DNA of 64,000 nucleotides from an uncultured Winogradskyella sp. (GCF_947501905.1 NZ_CANMXL010000001.1:372001-436000), one strand, 5' to 3'. Shown: positions 43,976 to 52,942, numbered from the stretch's first letter. The notes: a model not told the origin generated them from the letters alone. Numbers and translations are program-made.

Positions 43976-44944
43976 ATGAGTTACTTAGAAGCTACAAACG
44001 ATTTATATAAAGAAGCAGCATTGACGCCAGATGTTGGTTTGTGTTGTACTACAAATCCTATTTGGGAATTACCTGGATTAAAAATTCCTAGAATCATGCA
44101 AGAGATGAATTATGGTTGTGGAAGCACTGTAAACGCACGTGATTTAACTAATAATCCAAAAATGCTTTATGTCGGCGTTGGTGGTGGTATGGAGTTATTA
44201 CAGTTCTCTTACTTTAATCGTCAAAAAGGCGGTGTTATTGGTGTTGATGTTGTAGATGAAATGTTAGAAGCATCTCGCAAGAACTTCATAGAGGCCGAAG
44301 CACAAAACGATTGGTTTAAAAGCGAATTTGTTGACCTTAAAAGGGGAGACGCATTAAATCTTCCTGTTGAAGATAATAGCATAGATGTTGCTGCTCAGAA
44401 CTGTCTTTTCAATATTTTTAAAGCAGAAGATTTAAAGAAGGCCATTGATGAGATGTATCGTGTACTTAAGCCACATGGTCGTCTAGTGATGAGCGACCCA
44501 ACTTGTGAGCAACCAATGAACGACACATTGCGTAATGATGATAGATTACGTGCATTATGCCTTAGCGGGAGTTTGCCTATTGCAGAATATGTAAAAGCAT
44601 TAACCGATGCTGGTTTTGGAACTATCGAAATTCGTGCACGTAAGCCTTACCGTATTCTTGACCCTAAAAATTATCCAACTGAAGAGCTTATCTATATAGA
44701 ATCTATAGAAGTTGCGGCTATTAAAGACCCAATGCCAGAAGATGGACCGTGTATTTTTACAGGAAAAGCTGCTATCTATTATGGAGAAGAGCCTTATTTT
44801 GATGACAACAAAGGGCATATCCTACTTAAAAATCAGCCTATAGCTATTTGTGATAAAACTGCAGATGCTTTAGCTGATTTAGGTAGAGACGATATTTTTA
44901 TTAGCGAGTCTACTTACCATTACGATGGTGGTGGCTGTTGCTAA
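43976..44944 (+). CDS. arsM: Arsenosugar biosynthesis arsenite methyltransferase ArsM
   Basis: SAM-dependent methyltransferase of the type linked to arsenosugar loci. LYVGVGGGMELL near residue 64 is SAM motif I, GVDVVDEML near 89 motif II and NSIDVAAQNCLFNIF near 134 the post-I region. Cysteines expected for As(III) binding are Cys23-Cys24, Cys48, Cys143 and Cys195; the protein also ends in GGGCC (Cys321, Cys322). It lacks the common YGxxL start of stand-alone ArsM but matches the 322-residue arsenosugar form. It should make dimethylarsenite for ArsS. Ends at a strong terminator. Confidence 0.9.
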   Translation: MSYLEATNDLYKEAALTPDVGLCCTTNPIWELPGLKIPRIMQEMNYGCGSTVNARDLTNNPKMLYVGVGGGMELLQFSYFNRQKGGVIGVDVVDEMLEASRKNFIEAEAQNDWFKSEFVDLKRGDALNLPVEDNSIDVAAQNCLFNIFKAEDLKKAIDEMYRVLKPHGRLVMSDPTCEQPMNDTLRNDDRLRALCLSGSLPIAEYVKALTDAGFGTIEIRARKPYRILDPKNYPTEELIYIESIEVAAIKDPMPEDGPCIFTGKAAIYYGEEPYFDDNKGHILLKNQPIAICDKTADALADLGRDDIFISESTYHYDGGGCC

Positions 44945-44954
44945 AATTGACAAT

Positions 44955-44986
44955 AAAAAAGAGCACTAATTAGTGCTCTTTTTTTT
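44955..44986. terminator. Terminator after arsM
   Basis: GAGCACTA (44961-44968) and TAGTGCTC (44971-44978) with A6 before and T8 after; in effect a 30-bp palindrome that can work in both directions. Starts 10 bases after the arsM stop. Confidence 0.9.
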
Positions 44987-45056
44987 GACTAATTGCAAAA
45001 TCACAATACTATTTAATTATATTATTTTTACTAAGCAATTTTGACTTTGCTGCCGT

Positions 45057-45941
45057 ATGGAAAAGTATATAGACATCTTTAAAAATTCGTATTTGAATTA
45101 TTGGAATTATCTTAAATACGAATTAATAGACCTCAATCATTGGGATAACTTTTTCTATGGATTAATTATAATTTCTATTGCTGTTTGGCTATTAGAAATT
45201 GCTTTCCCTTGGCGAAAACGACAAGCCATTTTTCGTAAAGACTTTTGGTTAGATATATTTTATATGTTTTTCAACTTCTTTATCTTAAATCTCATAATCC
45301 TTATTGCGCTGTCCAATACCGCTTCAGAATTTTTTAATGATATACTTAAACGTGTTGGAATAAGTATAGGTAGCCTTCAACTATTTGATGTTGATGATTT
45401 ACCAAAATGGATGGGTTTGCTCGTGTTTTTCATAGTGTCTGACTTTGTACAATGGAATACGCATCGTTTGTTGCATAGTATACCTTGGCTATGGAATTTC
45501 CACAAAGTGCATCATTCTGTAAAAGAAATGGGCTTTGCAGCGCATTTACGCTATCATTGGATGGAGCCTGTGGTTTATAAATCTCTTTTATACATTCCAT
45601 TAGCAATTATTGGTGGTTTTGACGCACAAGATGTCGCTATCGTTTATTTCTTTGCTATAGCTATTGGACATTTGAATCATGCAAATTTGGGCTGGGACTA
45701 TGGTTTCTTTAAATATATATTCAACAACCCTAAGATGCACATCTGGCATCATGCTAAAGAATTACCTAAGCATGTAAGGTATGGCGTTAATTTTGGACTT
45801 ACTTTAAGTCTATGGGATTATCTCTTTAAATCCAATTATGTACCTCATAATGGACGAGACATAGAATTAGGTTTTAGTGGAGACGAAACATTTCCTAAAG
45901 ATTTTTTAAGTCAAGAATTATATCCTTTAAAAAAGAAATGA
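45057..45941 (+). CDS. Sterol desaturase/fatty acid hydroxylase family protein
   Basis: A 294-residue di-iron membrane enzyme. Histidine boxes: HRLLH (136-140), HKVHH (149-153), later HLNHANLGW and HIWHH; four or five hydrophobic segments. The family hydroxylates or desaturates lipids; the substrate is not determinable. It starts after the arsM terminator and overlaps the next gene by 4 bases, forming a unit with a DUF547 lipoprotein and the second arsenosugar glycosyltransferase. Confidence 0.88.
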   Translation: MEKYIDIFKNSYLNYWNYLKYELIDLNHWDNFFYGLIIISIAVWLLEIAFPWRKRQAIFRKDFWLDIFYMFFNFFILNLIILIALSNTASEFFNDILKRVGISIGSLQLFDVDDLPKWMGLLVFFIVSDFVQWNTHRLLHSIPWLWNFHKVHHSVKEMGFAAHLRYHWMEPVVYKSLLYIPLAIIGGFDAQDVAIVYFFAIAIGHLNHANLGWDYGFFKYIFNNPKMHIWHHAKELPKHVRYGVNFGLTLSLWDYLFKSNYVPHNGRDIELGFSGDETFPKDFLSQELYPLKKK

Positions 45942-46822
45942 AACAAATAGCACTCCTTATACTTTTAGTTTTAATCATGTCATGTGGTGGAGCTAAAAAA
46001 GCCATTGAAAACTCTGAATCGACCAAACAAGTTGAAGGAACAAAAACTATTAATACTTCTGAGACTGAAATTAAAGTTGAAAAAGAAATAAAAACTGAAG
46101 TCAAAACAAAAGAAGAAACACCTACTGAGACTGAAGATCTAGTTAAAATCTCAGAAACAAAAGCCGAAACAAAGACTGAAGCTTTTAATCATTACGCTTT
46201 TGACTATTTATTACAAACAAATGTTTCAGTTGATGGAAATGTTGACTATAAAAATTTTAAAACTCAAAGTGCTGATTTAGCAATTTATATTAAATCATTA
46301 ACCGAAAATATGCCTTTAGAATCTTGGTCTAAAGAAGATAAACTTGCCTATTGGATAAACGCCTACAATGCATTAACCATTGATTTAATACTTAGAAACT
46401 ATCCTTTAAATAGTATAAAAAACATAGACAAACCTTGGGACCAACGTCTTTGGAAATTTGGAGACAAATGGCTAAACCTTAATGATATTGAGCATCAAAT
46501 TCTTCGTAAAATGGACGAACCTCGCATACATTTTGCCATTGTTTGCGCGTCTTTTTCTTGCCCAAAGCTTCAAAATACGGCATTTACGGCTTCAGATATA
46601 GATACACAATTAACAGATGCTACTAAAGATTTCTTAGCTGACCAGGACCGAAATAACATTTCAGAAAACAGCCTTAAACTTTCAAAGATTTTTAAGTGGT
46701 TTGCTAAGGATTTTAAAACAAATGGTAGCTTAATTGATTTCTTAAACAAATACACTGAAGTTGAGATTTCATCCAAAGCAAAAAAATCTTTCAAAGATTA
46801 CAATTGGGACTTGAATGATTAA
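45938..46822 (+). CDS. DUF547 lipoprotein
   Basis: A 294-residue protein: lipoprotein signal (lipobox IMSC, Cys16), a low-complexity Glu/Lys/Thr linker (about 20-85), then a DUF547 domain with WINAYNALTIDLIL near 140, DIEHQILRK near 185 and ASFSCPKL near 205 (a Cys-Pro motif shared with the paralogue at 52142-52846). DUF547 has no settled function; its fold is thought related to papain-like or transglutaminase-like proteins. ATGA overlap with the desaturase gene implies translational coupling. Confidence 0.87.
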   Translation: MKQIALLILLVLIMSCGGAKKAIENSESTKQVEGTKTINTSETEIKVEKEIKTEVKTKEETPTETEDLVKISETKAETKTEAFNHYAFDYLLQTNVSVDGNVDYKNFKTQSADLAIYIKSLTENMPLESWSKEDKLAYWINAYNALTIDLILRNYPLNSIKNIDKPWDQRLWKFGDKWLNLNDIEHQILRKMDEPRIHFAIVCASFSCPKLQNTAFTASDIDTQLTDATKDFLADQDRNNISENSLKLSKIFKWFAKDFKTNGSLIDFLNKYTEVEISSKAKKSFKDYNWDLND

Positions 46823-46855
46823 AACTGACATTGACTTTTCTTCGTAAGTAGATAT

Positions 46856-47545
46856 ATGATTAGTATTATAATCCCTGTTTTAAATGAGTCCGAAACTATA
46901 GAGTCACTTCTCTATCATTTAGTTGATTGCGCAGATTTAAAAAATATAAACGAAATTATTGTTGTTGATGGCGGAAGTGTTGATGGTACTCCAGAAATAA
47001 TTACGAATTTAGATTTAAAAATAAAATTATTGACTTCAGAAAAAGGTCGTGCTAAGCAGATGAATACTGGTGCTAGATTAGCAACAGGGAACATTTTATA
47101 CTTCTTACATGCAGATTCTTTTCCACCTGTAAATTATGACCAACATATTATAGAAGAAGTCGAAAAAGGAAATAATGCAGGTTGCTTTCGCTTACAGTTT
47201 AATCATAATCACTGGTGGTTACGCCTAGCAAGTTGGCTCACACAGTTTCGCTGGCGAGCTTGCCGAGGTGGTGATCAAAGCCAATTTATTACAAAAGCGT
47301 TATTTGAAGATATTGGTGGTTTTGACGAAACCTACACTATCTACGAAGACAATATTTTAATTAACGAACTCTACGAACGCAATGAATTTGTAGTAATAAA
47401 TAAAAAGATAAAGACCTCAGCAAGGCTTTACGAAAAACACGGTATATGGAATTTACAATACCACTTTTGGACTATATATGTCAAAAAATGGTTTGGCGCT
47501 TCTGCAGATGAGTTATATAGATATTACAAAAAATACATATCTTAA
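46856..47545 (+). CDS. TIGR04283-type arsenosugar biosynthesis glycosyltransferase
   Basis: GT2-fold enzyme of 229 residues. IIPVLNESETIESLL at the N-terminus, VVDGGSVDGTPEI near 36, GRAKQMNTGARLATG near 64 and YFLHADSFPP near 82 (the DxD-like HAD) plus GGDQSQFITKALFEDIGGF near 143 are typical of TIGR04283. This second GT usually co-occurs with the CofC-like GT (41755-42357); here it is separated by the desaturase and DUF547 genes. No transmembrane segment. Its stop overlaps the convergent barrel gene by 4 bases. Confidence 0.88.
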   Translation: MISIIIPVLNESETIESLLYHLVDCADLKNINEIIVVDGGSVDGTPEIITNLDLKIKLLTSEKGRAKQMNTGARLATGNILYFLHADSFPPVNYDQHIIEEVEKGNNAGCFRLQFNHNHWWLRLASWLTQFRWRACRGGDQSQFITKALFEDIGGFDETYTIYEDNILINELYERNEFVVINKKIKTSARLYEKHGIWNLQYHFWTIYVKKWFGASADELYRYYKKYIS

Positions 47546-48804
47546 AAATACTGTCCAATACCAAACACAAATCCATTGGTAGCATCTGGTGTTATACCAT
47601 AACCATAATCGATTCTAAACGTAGCATTAAATATTTTTTTATGTATAAATCGCAATCCAATGCCTGGATAAATCCTGATATTTTGAGAATCACCAAAATC
47701 ACCAAAATCTCCTCCAGGATTTCTCCAACTACCTCCATCAACAAATACATTGGCTTGCATAGCAAACCAATCCTTATCAATAAAAGTATGTCTATACTCA
47801 GTATTTAAAACTATTACACCTGTACCACGATCAATTGTATTACCAACACCTCTTACATTTAAGTTATTATCTACAGAAAATGGTGCAAAAGGCGAATCAT
47901 TATTTGTAGCCAATCCTAAACGCAGTCTATTGGCCCAATTACCCTTTTTTCCAACCCTTAGAAAATATGAAAAATCATTCCAGCCAATAACAAATTCAGG
48001 TAATGTTTCATTAGTTGATGTCACATACTGAAAATTGAAGACGCTTTGAAAACCCTCTAAATATTGATAATAATAATTAATATTATTAAACTCATATATC
48101 AATTTATATAGCAACTTTTGTACTCTTAATTCTTGAGGCACACTTGGGTTTGTTGCTCCAAATAGATACTCGTAATCTTCAGTAAAATAATTAATCCCTA
48201 ATTCAAATCGGTTATTAAAATTTGGTTGATACAAGACTAAACCTTCAATAGATTCATTATTATATCTATAATCTGCAGTAGTATTATCAAAAAAAACAGG
48301 TTCTTGAGTTGTTAAATTTTGATAGTTAATAGCCAGTCCTAACTTTCTTGAAAAGAGATATGGTGCTCTTAAGTTTATACCATAAGAACTAAAAATATCA
48401 TCTTGGTAAAAACCACCAAACGTAATATTTTGACCTAATAAATTATATTCATATAGCCCAACTCTGAATGCAAATTCATCGTCATTAGTCGTATAAACAT
48501 TTGCAGAAGGAATTATAGTAAAATTCTCTACAATATTATAAAACACATTAAATTCATTTGGGGCATTAGCAGGAAACACTTGGTAATAAGCATGTGCTAT
48601 TGACGGTAAACGCTTTAGCAACTTTATATCTTCTTCTAATTGCATTGAGTCTAGCATAACTCCCGGTTTAACCAGAGCAATTTTTTTTACAAAAGATGAT
48701 TTTAGTTTTTTATTGCCCTGAACTTTTACATCTACAACTTTGTTTTCTTGTGCTTGAGATAAGCTAAGAAAAAATAGACATAAAATTGAGGTCAGAAATC
48801 GCAT
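47542..48804 (-). CDS. Short Omp85-like outer-membrane barrel (paralogue 2)
   Basis: A 420-residue protein: Sec signal (cleavage near LSQAQEN, residue 19), one POTRA-like region (about 22-90; VVDVKVQGNKKLKSSFVKKI), then a 16-strand-type surface antigen barrel ending GIGQYF with the terminal aromatic residue expected for an outer-membrane protein. NVRGVGN near 317 is in the place of the Omp85 (V/I)RGF motif. Closely related to the next gene (48839-50107) throughout, so a tandem duplicate. Too short for BamA or TamA proper. Confidence 0.82.
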   Translation of the reverse strand: MRFLTSILCLFFLSLSQAQENKVVDVKVQGNKKLKSSFVKKIALVKPGVMLDSMQLEEDIKLLKRLPSIAHAYYQVFPANAPNEFNVFYNIVENFTIIPSANVYTTNDDEFAFRVGLYEYNLLGQNITFGGFYQDDIFSSYGINLRAPYLFSRKLGLAINYQNLTTQEPVFFDNTTADYRYNNESIEGLVLYQPNFNNRFELGINYFTEDYEYLFGATNPSVPQELRVQKLLYKLIYEFNNINYYYQYLEGFQSVFNFQYVTSTNETLPEFVIGWNDFSYFLRVGKKGNWANRLRLGLATNNDSPFAPFSVDNNLNVRGVGNTIDRGTGVIVLNTEYRHTFIDKDWFAMQANVFVDGGSWRNPGGDFGDFGDSQNIRIYPGIGLRFIHKKIFNATFRIDYGYGITPDATNGFVFGIGQYF

Positions 48805-48838
48805 TATTCAGGGTTATAGTGTAAAAATAACACTTCTT

Positions 48839-50107
48839 CTAAAAATATTGACCTATTCCAAATACAATACCATTATTTGCCTTATCTCCTAAGTTGATTC
48901 CGTAATCAATTCGGAATACTGCATTAAAAATACGCTTGTGGATAAATCTCAGACCAAGACCAGTAAAGAGACTCGCACTTTCACCTTCAATTAAATCTCC
49001 TAAATTTCCACCTGGATCTTGCCAAGTGCCGGCGTCTATAAATGCATTACCTTGCAAAGCAAACCAACCTTTTTCGTAAAACGTGTGTCTATATTCGGTA
49101 TTTAATACAATCGAAGCTGTTCCTCTATCGACCACATTACCTACCCCACGAATATTTAATTGATTATCTAAAGCAAAAGGCGCAAAAGGCGTGGTATCAT
49201 TTGTAGCATAAGCTAATCGTAAACGGTTTGCCCAATTACCTTTTTCTCCAATACGCTTAAAATATTCAAAATCATTTCGACCAATAAAAAAGTTGCGAAG
49301 CAAATCGTTATTCCCGTTTGAATCTAAAGTAAAACTATACGTAAAGACACTTCTAAAACCATCGACATATTGAAACTCATTGGTGATGTTATTATATTCA
49401 TATTCTCCCACAACCGAAACACGGTCAACACCAAGTTCTTCAGGAATATTTTGAGGGCGATTTCCGTCTAAAAAATTATAATCTATATTGGCAAAATTTA
49501 AACCTAATTCAAATCGATTTTTAAAATTATGCTCATAAAATACACGAAATTCAAAAGCTCGACTATCGAATTTATAATTCACCTCATCATTATTATCTAG
49601 AAAAATAGGCTCTTGCAATACATTATGCTGATAGTTGACACCAACACCCCATTTACGGGTAATTAAGTTGGGGGCTTCCCAAAAGAAACCATAAGAATCA
49701 AATACATTTTTGCTGTAAAAGCCACCAATGATTTGGTTTTGCCCTAAAAAATTAAAATCAAATAATGATACACGATATGCTAAGTCTTCATTGATATCTT
49801 GGGACACATTTAGACCCGGAATAATGGCAAAATTCTCAACAACTGTATACGTCAAACTATAGTTTTTATCATCAATCTTTTCGAGCTTAGAAGATGAGCT
49901 TGCTACTGAAGGCAATAAACGAAAACGTCTTTCGTCTGATGCAATACGGGCAGTATCTAACTGGCTTCCTTCTTTTACAAAGGCTAAACGTTTAAGGAAG
50001 CTAGTTCGTGTACGCTTATTACCCTCAATATTGACTTCTTTAATGGTTTGTGAATGACTAAAGGTAAAGACAATAAAAAAGAAGAATATAGTGGTTGCGA
50101 GTTTCAT
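48839..50107 (-). CDS. Short Omp85-like outer-membrane barrel (paralogue 1)
   Basis: A 422-residue paralogue of the previous protein, sharing TRTSFLKRLAF-like POTRA text, VVENFAIIPG, FDSYGFFWEAPN, GEKGNWANRLRLAYATN, NIRGVGNVVDRGT and the end GIGQYF. Sec signal (cleavage near FSHSQT, residue 19). One POTRA, then the barrel. It lies upstream of the copy with a 34-base gap, so the two are likely co-transcribed. A hairpin fills its leader directly before the ATG. Confidence 0.82.
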   Translation of the reverse strand: MKLATTIFFFFIVFTFSHSQTIKEVNIEGNKRTRTSFLKRLAFVKEGSQLDTARIASDERRFRLLPSVASSSSKLEKIDDKNYSLTYTVVENFAIIPGLNVSQDINEDLAYRVSLFDFNFLGQNQIIGGFYSKNVFDSYGFFWEAPNLITRKWGVGVNYQHNVLQEPIFLDNNDEVNYKFDSRAFEFRVFYEHNFKNRFELGLNFANIDYNFLDGNRPQNIPEELGVDRVSVVGEYEYNNITNEFQYVDGFRSVFTYSFTLDSNGNNDLLRNFFIGRNDFEYFKRIGEKGNWANRLRLAYATNDTTPFAPFALDNQLNIRGVGNVVDRGTASIVLNTEYRHTFYEKGWFALQGNAFIDAGTWQDPGGNLGDLIEGESASLFTGLGLRFIHKRIFNAVFRIDYGINLGDKANNGIVFGIGQYF

Positions 50108-50108
50108 T

Positions 50109-50154
50109 AGTAAGGATGTTTCATTTTTTGTCGAAGAGATGAAATAACCTTACT
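50109..50154 (-). other. Leader hairpin abutting the Omp85-like start codon
   Basis: AGTAAGG (50109-50115) pairs with CCTTACT (50148-50154) and TTTCAT (50119-50124) pairs with ATGAAA (50139-50144), with matching 3-nt internal loops and a 14-nt end loop. On the minus strand the hairpin ends 1 base before the ATG at 50107, and its inner arm repeats ATGAAA, the first six bases of the gene. No T-run follows. Confidence 0.5.
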
Positions 50155-50189
50155 TATTTTAAGTAAAAATTCTGATAATAAAACTTACA

Positions 50190-51203
50190 CTATTCTTTTT
50201 TGGAGTAATATGTTTTTATCACCTGTTCTACAGGTTTGTTTTGTGGAGTAAATTGATTGTCATCCTTACCTCCTGCCTTATCGTATTGTATAAACCACTT
50301 CCAAATAAAGCCGCCCGCAAACCACTCTTCGTGCCAAAAGGTTTCATACAAAGCTTTTGTAGCGTTTACTTGGGCTTCATGATTTACTTCGGTCATACTG
50401 CGGTCATACTTCCAAGGTTCTTTACCTGAATAATCGACACTTCGGTAACCATACTCCGTAAACAAAACCTGTTTTTGGTACTTATCTGCATAGCTCTTTA
50501 TTACAGGTTTGTGCTTTTGCCAACCTTCCATACTTTTTTCAAAAGTTGGTGTTTGTTGATCACTCACTGGAAAATAAGCATCAATACCTATAAAATCTAA
50601 TTTACCCCAAAATGGTGTTCGCTTGTACTCGTCCCAATTTGCGGCATAAGTGAGTTTTCCTTTGTATACTTTTTTAATTTCATCTATCAAATTGATCCAA
50701 TATTCTGGACGCTTATCAATAAAATTTTCGAGCTCAGTCCCAATACATAATATCTCGGCATTGATTTCTTTAGCCAAATCGGCATATTCTAAAATAAAAC
50801 TGGAATAAGAATCTTCTAGTTTTTTCCAATCTGCTTCTGTTTTCATATTTAGAAAGCCAGTAAATTCTCCACGGCGAATCCAAATTTGAGGCTTCACCAT
50901 TATTCTAATATTCTGCTTTCGCAACTCTTCAGAATATTGTTTTGCTCCTGCTCTAGTTTCTCCAAACCATTGACGGTCTGTATTATGTATTATTTCGGAG
51001 CTATTTAAACCTCTGATAAATCCAAATGGCATCACAGCGGCATAATTGGCATTGATTTTAGTAACTAGTGGTTTTGTATGGGTTTCATCAACAGGAATCC
51101 CGTAAGCCACAAAACTAGCGCCATTAACCTTTTCATTCTGGCTTGAACAAGATGAAAGTAAAATAGCGTAAACAAAAAAAATTAGAAGCTTAGTTCTATT
51201 CAT
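50190..51203 (-). CDS. GH113-like glycoside hydrolase lipoprotein
   Basis: A 337-residue lipoprotein (lipobox LLSSC, Cys19) with a TIM-barrel pattern. MVKPQIWIRRGEF near 98, ILCIGTELENF near 150 (acid/base Glu candidate) and VLFTEYGYRSVDY near 248 (nucleophile Glu candidate) follow the GH113 layout; GGFIWKWFIQYD near 297 is also typical. Known GH113 enzymes are beta-mannanases. The substrate here is not proven, but a mannan-synthase-like gene lies 6 kb away. Confidence 0.78.
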   Translation of the reverse strand: MNRTKLLIFFVYAILLSSCSSQNEKVNGASFVAYGIPVDETHTKPLVTKINANYAAVMPFGFIRGLNSSEIIHNTDRQWFGETRAGAKQYSEELRKQNIRIMVKPQIWIRRGEFTGFLNMKTEADWKKLEDSYSSFILEYADLAKEINAEILCIGTELENFIDKRPEYWINLIDEIKKVYKGKLTYAANWDEYKRTPFWGKLDFIGIDAYFPVSDQQTPTFEKSMEGWQKHKPVIKSYADKYQKQVLFTEYGYRSVDYSGKEPWKYDRSMTEVNHEAQVNATKALYETFWHEEWFAGGFIWKWFIQYDKAGGKDDNQFTPQNKPVEQVIKTYYSKKE

Positions 51204-51237
51204 AGTATAGATTTAAGCTCCTAAAATAAGTATATCT

Positions 51238-52107
51238 CTAAAATAAGGCTCTTAAACCTATATTAAAAGTTTGTCCAAGACCTGTATCGTTACCTCTTAC
51301 AAAGTTTGTATACAAGGTTTCGATATTTAACTCTTTTGTTAATTGGTACTTTACACCACCTCCAACGGCTGTGAAATCTTGAGAAAAGTTATTATTGATA
51401 TCTATGAGTTGAGAATGTTGTACTAATCCTAAAATAGTAAATTTAGAGCTCGGGAAATAGCTTAAAAATACACCAGGTGTTAATCTAAAACTATCATTTG
51501 CAAAACTATCATTTTCATCACCAAAATTGTATTCTGTATTTAGTTCTGTAAAAATTTGCCAATCACCACTTGGAAAAGTATAATCATAGAAAAAACGATT
51601 TTGAAAAATAAATCCGTTTTGGTCTAAGAACACACCATTTTCAGTTTCGTTATCAATTAATGGAATATGAAAAGCAGTCTGAATTGTAAAATTAGATACA
51701 TTTTTGAATGGGTTAAACTTAATAGCTGGAGCAAAAGAAGTGAACCCAGAGCGTGCAGTACTTGATTCTCCATCAAAAGAGAAGACATCAAAGGCATTTC
51801 TATTGCTATTTACATTAGAACGGAATTCTAGTAATAAACCAATATTAAAACGACTGCTTTCAGATACACCAGTAAACACATCTAATGTAGATGTAAAAAA
51901 AGTCTCTCTTGGCTCTGTTCCACTACTAAAAGTACTTTCGGTTTGCGTATAAAGGTTATTGAACCATTTTATATCCCACTGTCCTTTCTTTAATAATTTT
52001 GAAGGCGTGTATTCTTGTATAACACTTTTTTCTTGTTCTTCGGTCTCTTGAGAAAAGCCAGTAAATCCTATTACTAATGCTATTATAGCTGTTATTATTC
52101 TTTTCAT
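51238..52107 (-). CDS. Outer-membrane beta-barrel protein, unknown ligand
   Basis: A 289-residue protein with a Sec signal (cleavage near FTGFSQE, residue 20), then a Gln/Glu-rich segment and amphipathic strands (GQWDIKWFNNLYTQTES, RFNIGLLLEFRS, KFTILGLVQHSQL) ending GLRALF with a terminal aromatic residue. No named family fits with certainty; it looks like a 12-strand type porin/MetA-like barrel. Lies 34 bases from both its neighbours, a GH113-like and a DUF547 gene, so may form one unit with them. Confidence 0.68.
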   Translation of the reverse strand: MKRIITAIIALVIGFTGFSQETEEQEKSVIQEYTPSKLLKKGQWDIKWFNNLYTQTESTFSSGTEPRETFFTSTLDVFTGVSESSRFNIGLLLEFRSNVNSNRNAFDVFSFDGESSTARSGFTSFAPAIKFNPFKNVSNFTIQTAFHIPLIDNETENGVFLDQNGFIFQNRFFYDYTFPSGDWQIFTELNTEYNFGDENDSFANDSFRLTPGVFLSYFPSSKFTILGLVQHSQLIDINNNFSQDFTAVGGGVKYQLTKELNIETLYTNFVRGNDTGLGQTFNIGLRALF

Positions 52108-52141
52108 TTTTTTGGTTTATTAGTTATAATTTTTAAGTTTA

Positions 52142-52846
52142 TTATTGTTTGTTTAAGTTCCAGTTATATTCAAAATAACTGAGCTTAGATTTTGCTAATA
52201 TTTTTTCGGTTCTGTACTTATTTATAAAGTCTATTTCCGTTGCTCCATTCATTGTAAAATCTTCTTTATACCATTCCATTATTTTTGAAGCAGAAACTTT
52301 GTTTTTCTTCACTTTAAGAAAGCTTCCGTTAATCGCTTTTTTTGTTTGTGCTTCTAATTGAGTTTCCAATGTGCTTGGTAAATACGCTTTACTTATTAAT
52401 GGAGGACAACCCAAAGCGCCACAAACCAATACAAAATGAAAGCGTGGGTCTTTAAATTTTGGCCTTAATAGTTTATGTTCAATATCATTTAGAGTAATCT
52501 GCTTTCCTCCTAAACTATAAGTGGTCTTATCGAAAAACCCTGAATTATCTAATGGAGATTTAGTTGGATAATTATCAATTATACCTTTTATAACAGATAA
52601 GTTATAGGCATTAATCCAGAAGGCTTGATAATTCTTTGAATCGCTTTCTGATACAGATACCCCTTCTGCTATTGCTAAAACCGCATTTAAGCCTTCAGGG
52701 TTATCGTTGATTCTTGAGTAAGCAACTTTTCCGTTTTTGACATTAGCTTTAAAAAAAGCGTCAGATTGATTAAAGAAATCATTCAAGTTTTGAGCTTGCA
52801 GATTTGTCCCGACTAATGCAATTAGTATTAATATGTGTTTTTTCAT
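52142..52846 (-). CDS. DUF547 exported protein
   Basis: A 234-residue DUF547 protein with a Sec signal (cleavage near NLQAQN, residue 19) and no lipobox. QAFWINAYNLSVIKGII near 75, LNDIEHKLLRPKFKDPR near 120 and VCGALGCPPLISKAY near 145 match the paralogue at 45938-46822 (WINAYN, DIEH, CxxxCP). Two DUF547 genes within 7 kb on opposite strands is notable. First gene of the minus-strand unit that includes the barrel and GH113-like genes. Confidence 0.85.
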   Translation of the reverse strand: MKKHILILIALVGTNLQAQNLNDFFNQSDAFFKANVKNGKVAYSRINDNPEGLNAVLAIAEGVSVSESDSKNYQAFWINAYNLSVIKGIIDNYPTKSPLDNSGFFDKTTYSLGGKQITLNDIEHKLLRPKFKDPRFHFVLVCGALGCPPLISKAYLPSTLETQLEAQTKKAINGSFLKVKKNKVSASKIMEWYKEDFTMNGATEIDFINKYRTEKILAKSKLSYFEYNWNLNKQ

Positions 52847-52915
52847 GATCTATACTTGTTATAAATGTTGTAACGGCACTTATGTCGCGCTTAAAAGAAT
52901 CTACTTACATATTTT

Positions 52916-52942
52916 TTGAAAGAAATTTAACGTCTCTTTCAA
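52916..52942. other. Inverted repeat in the divergent region before the oxidoreductase operon
   Basis: TTGAAAGA (52916-52923) and TCTTTCAA (52935-52942) are perfect complements with an 11-bp spacer, 70 bases upstream of the DUF547 start and 105 upstream of the oxidoreductase start. A candidate operator for both directions. A near-match -7 box, TATCTTTA, lies at about 53010-53017. Confidence 0.4.

Noticed and set aside
39829..44944. Recent horizontal transfer of the arsenosugar locus
   Set aside because: It lies beside a tRNA gene, but there is no integrase, no repeated tRNA end and no obvious change in base or codon use.
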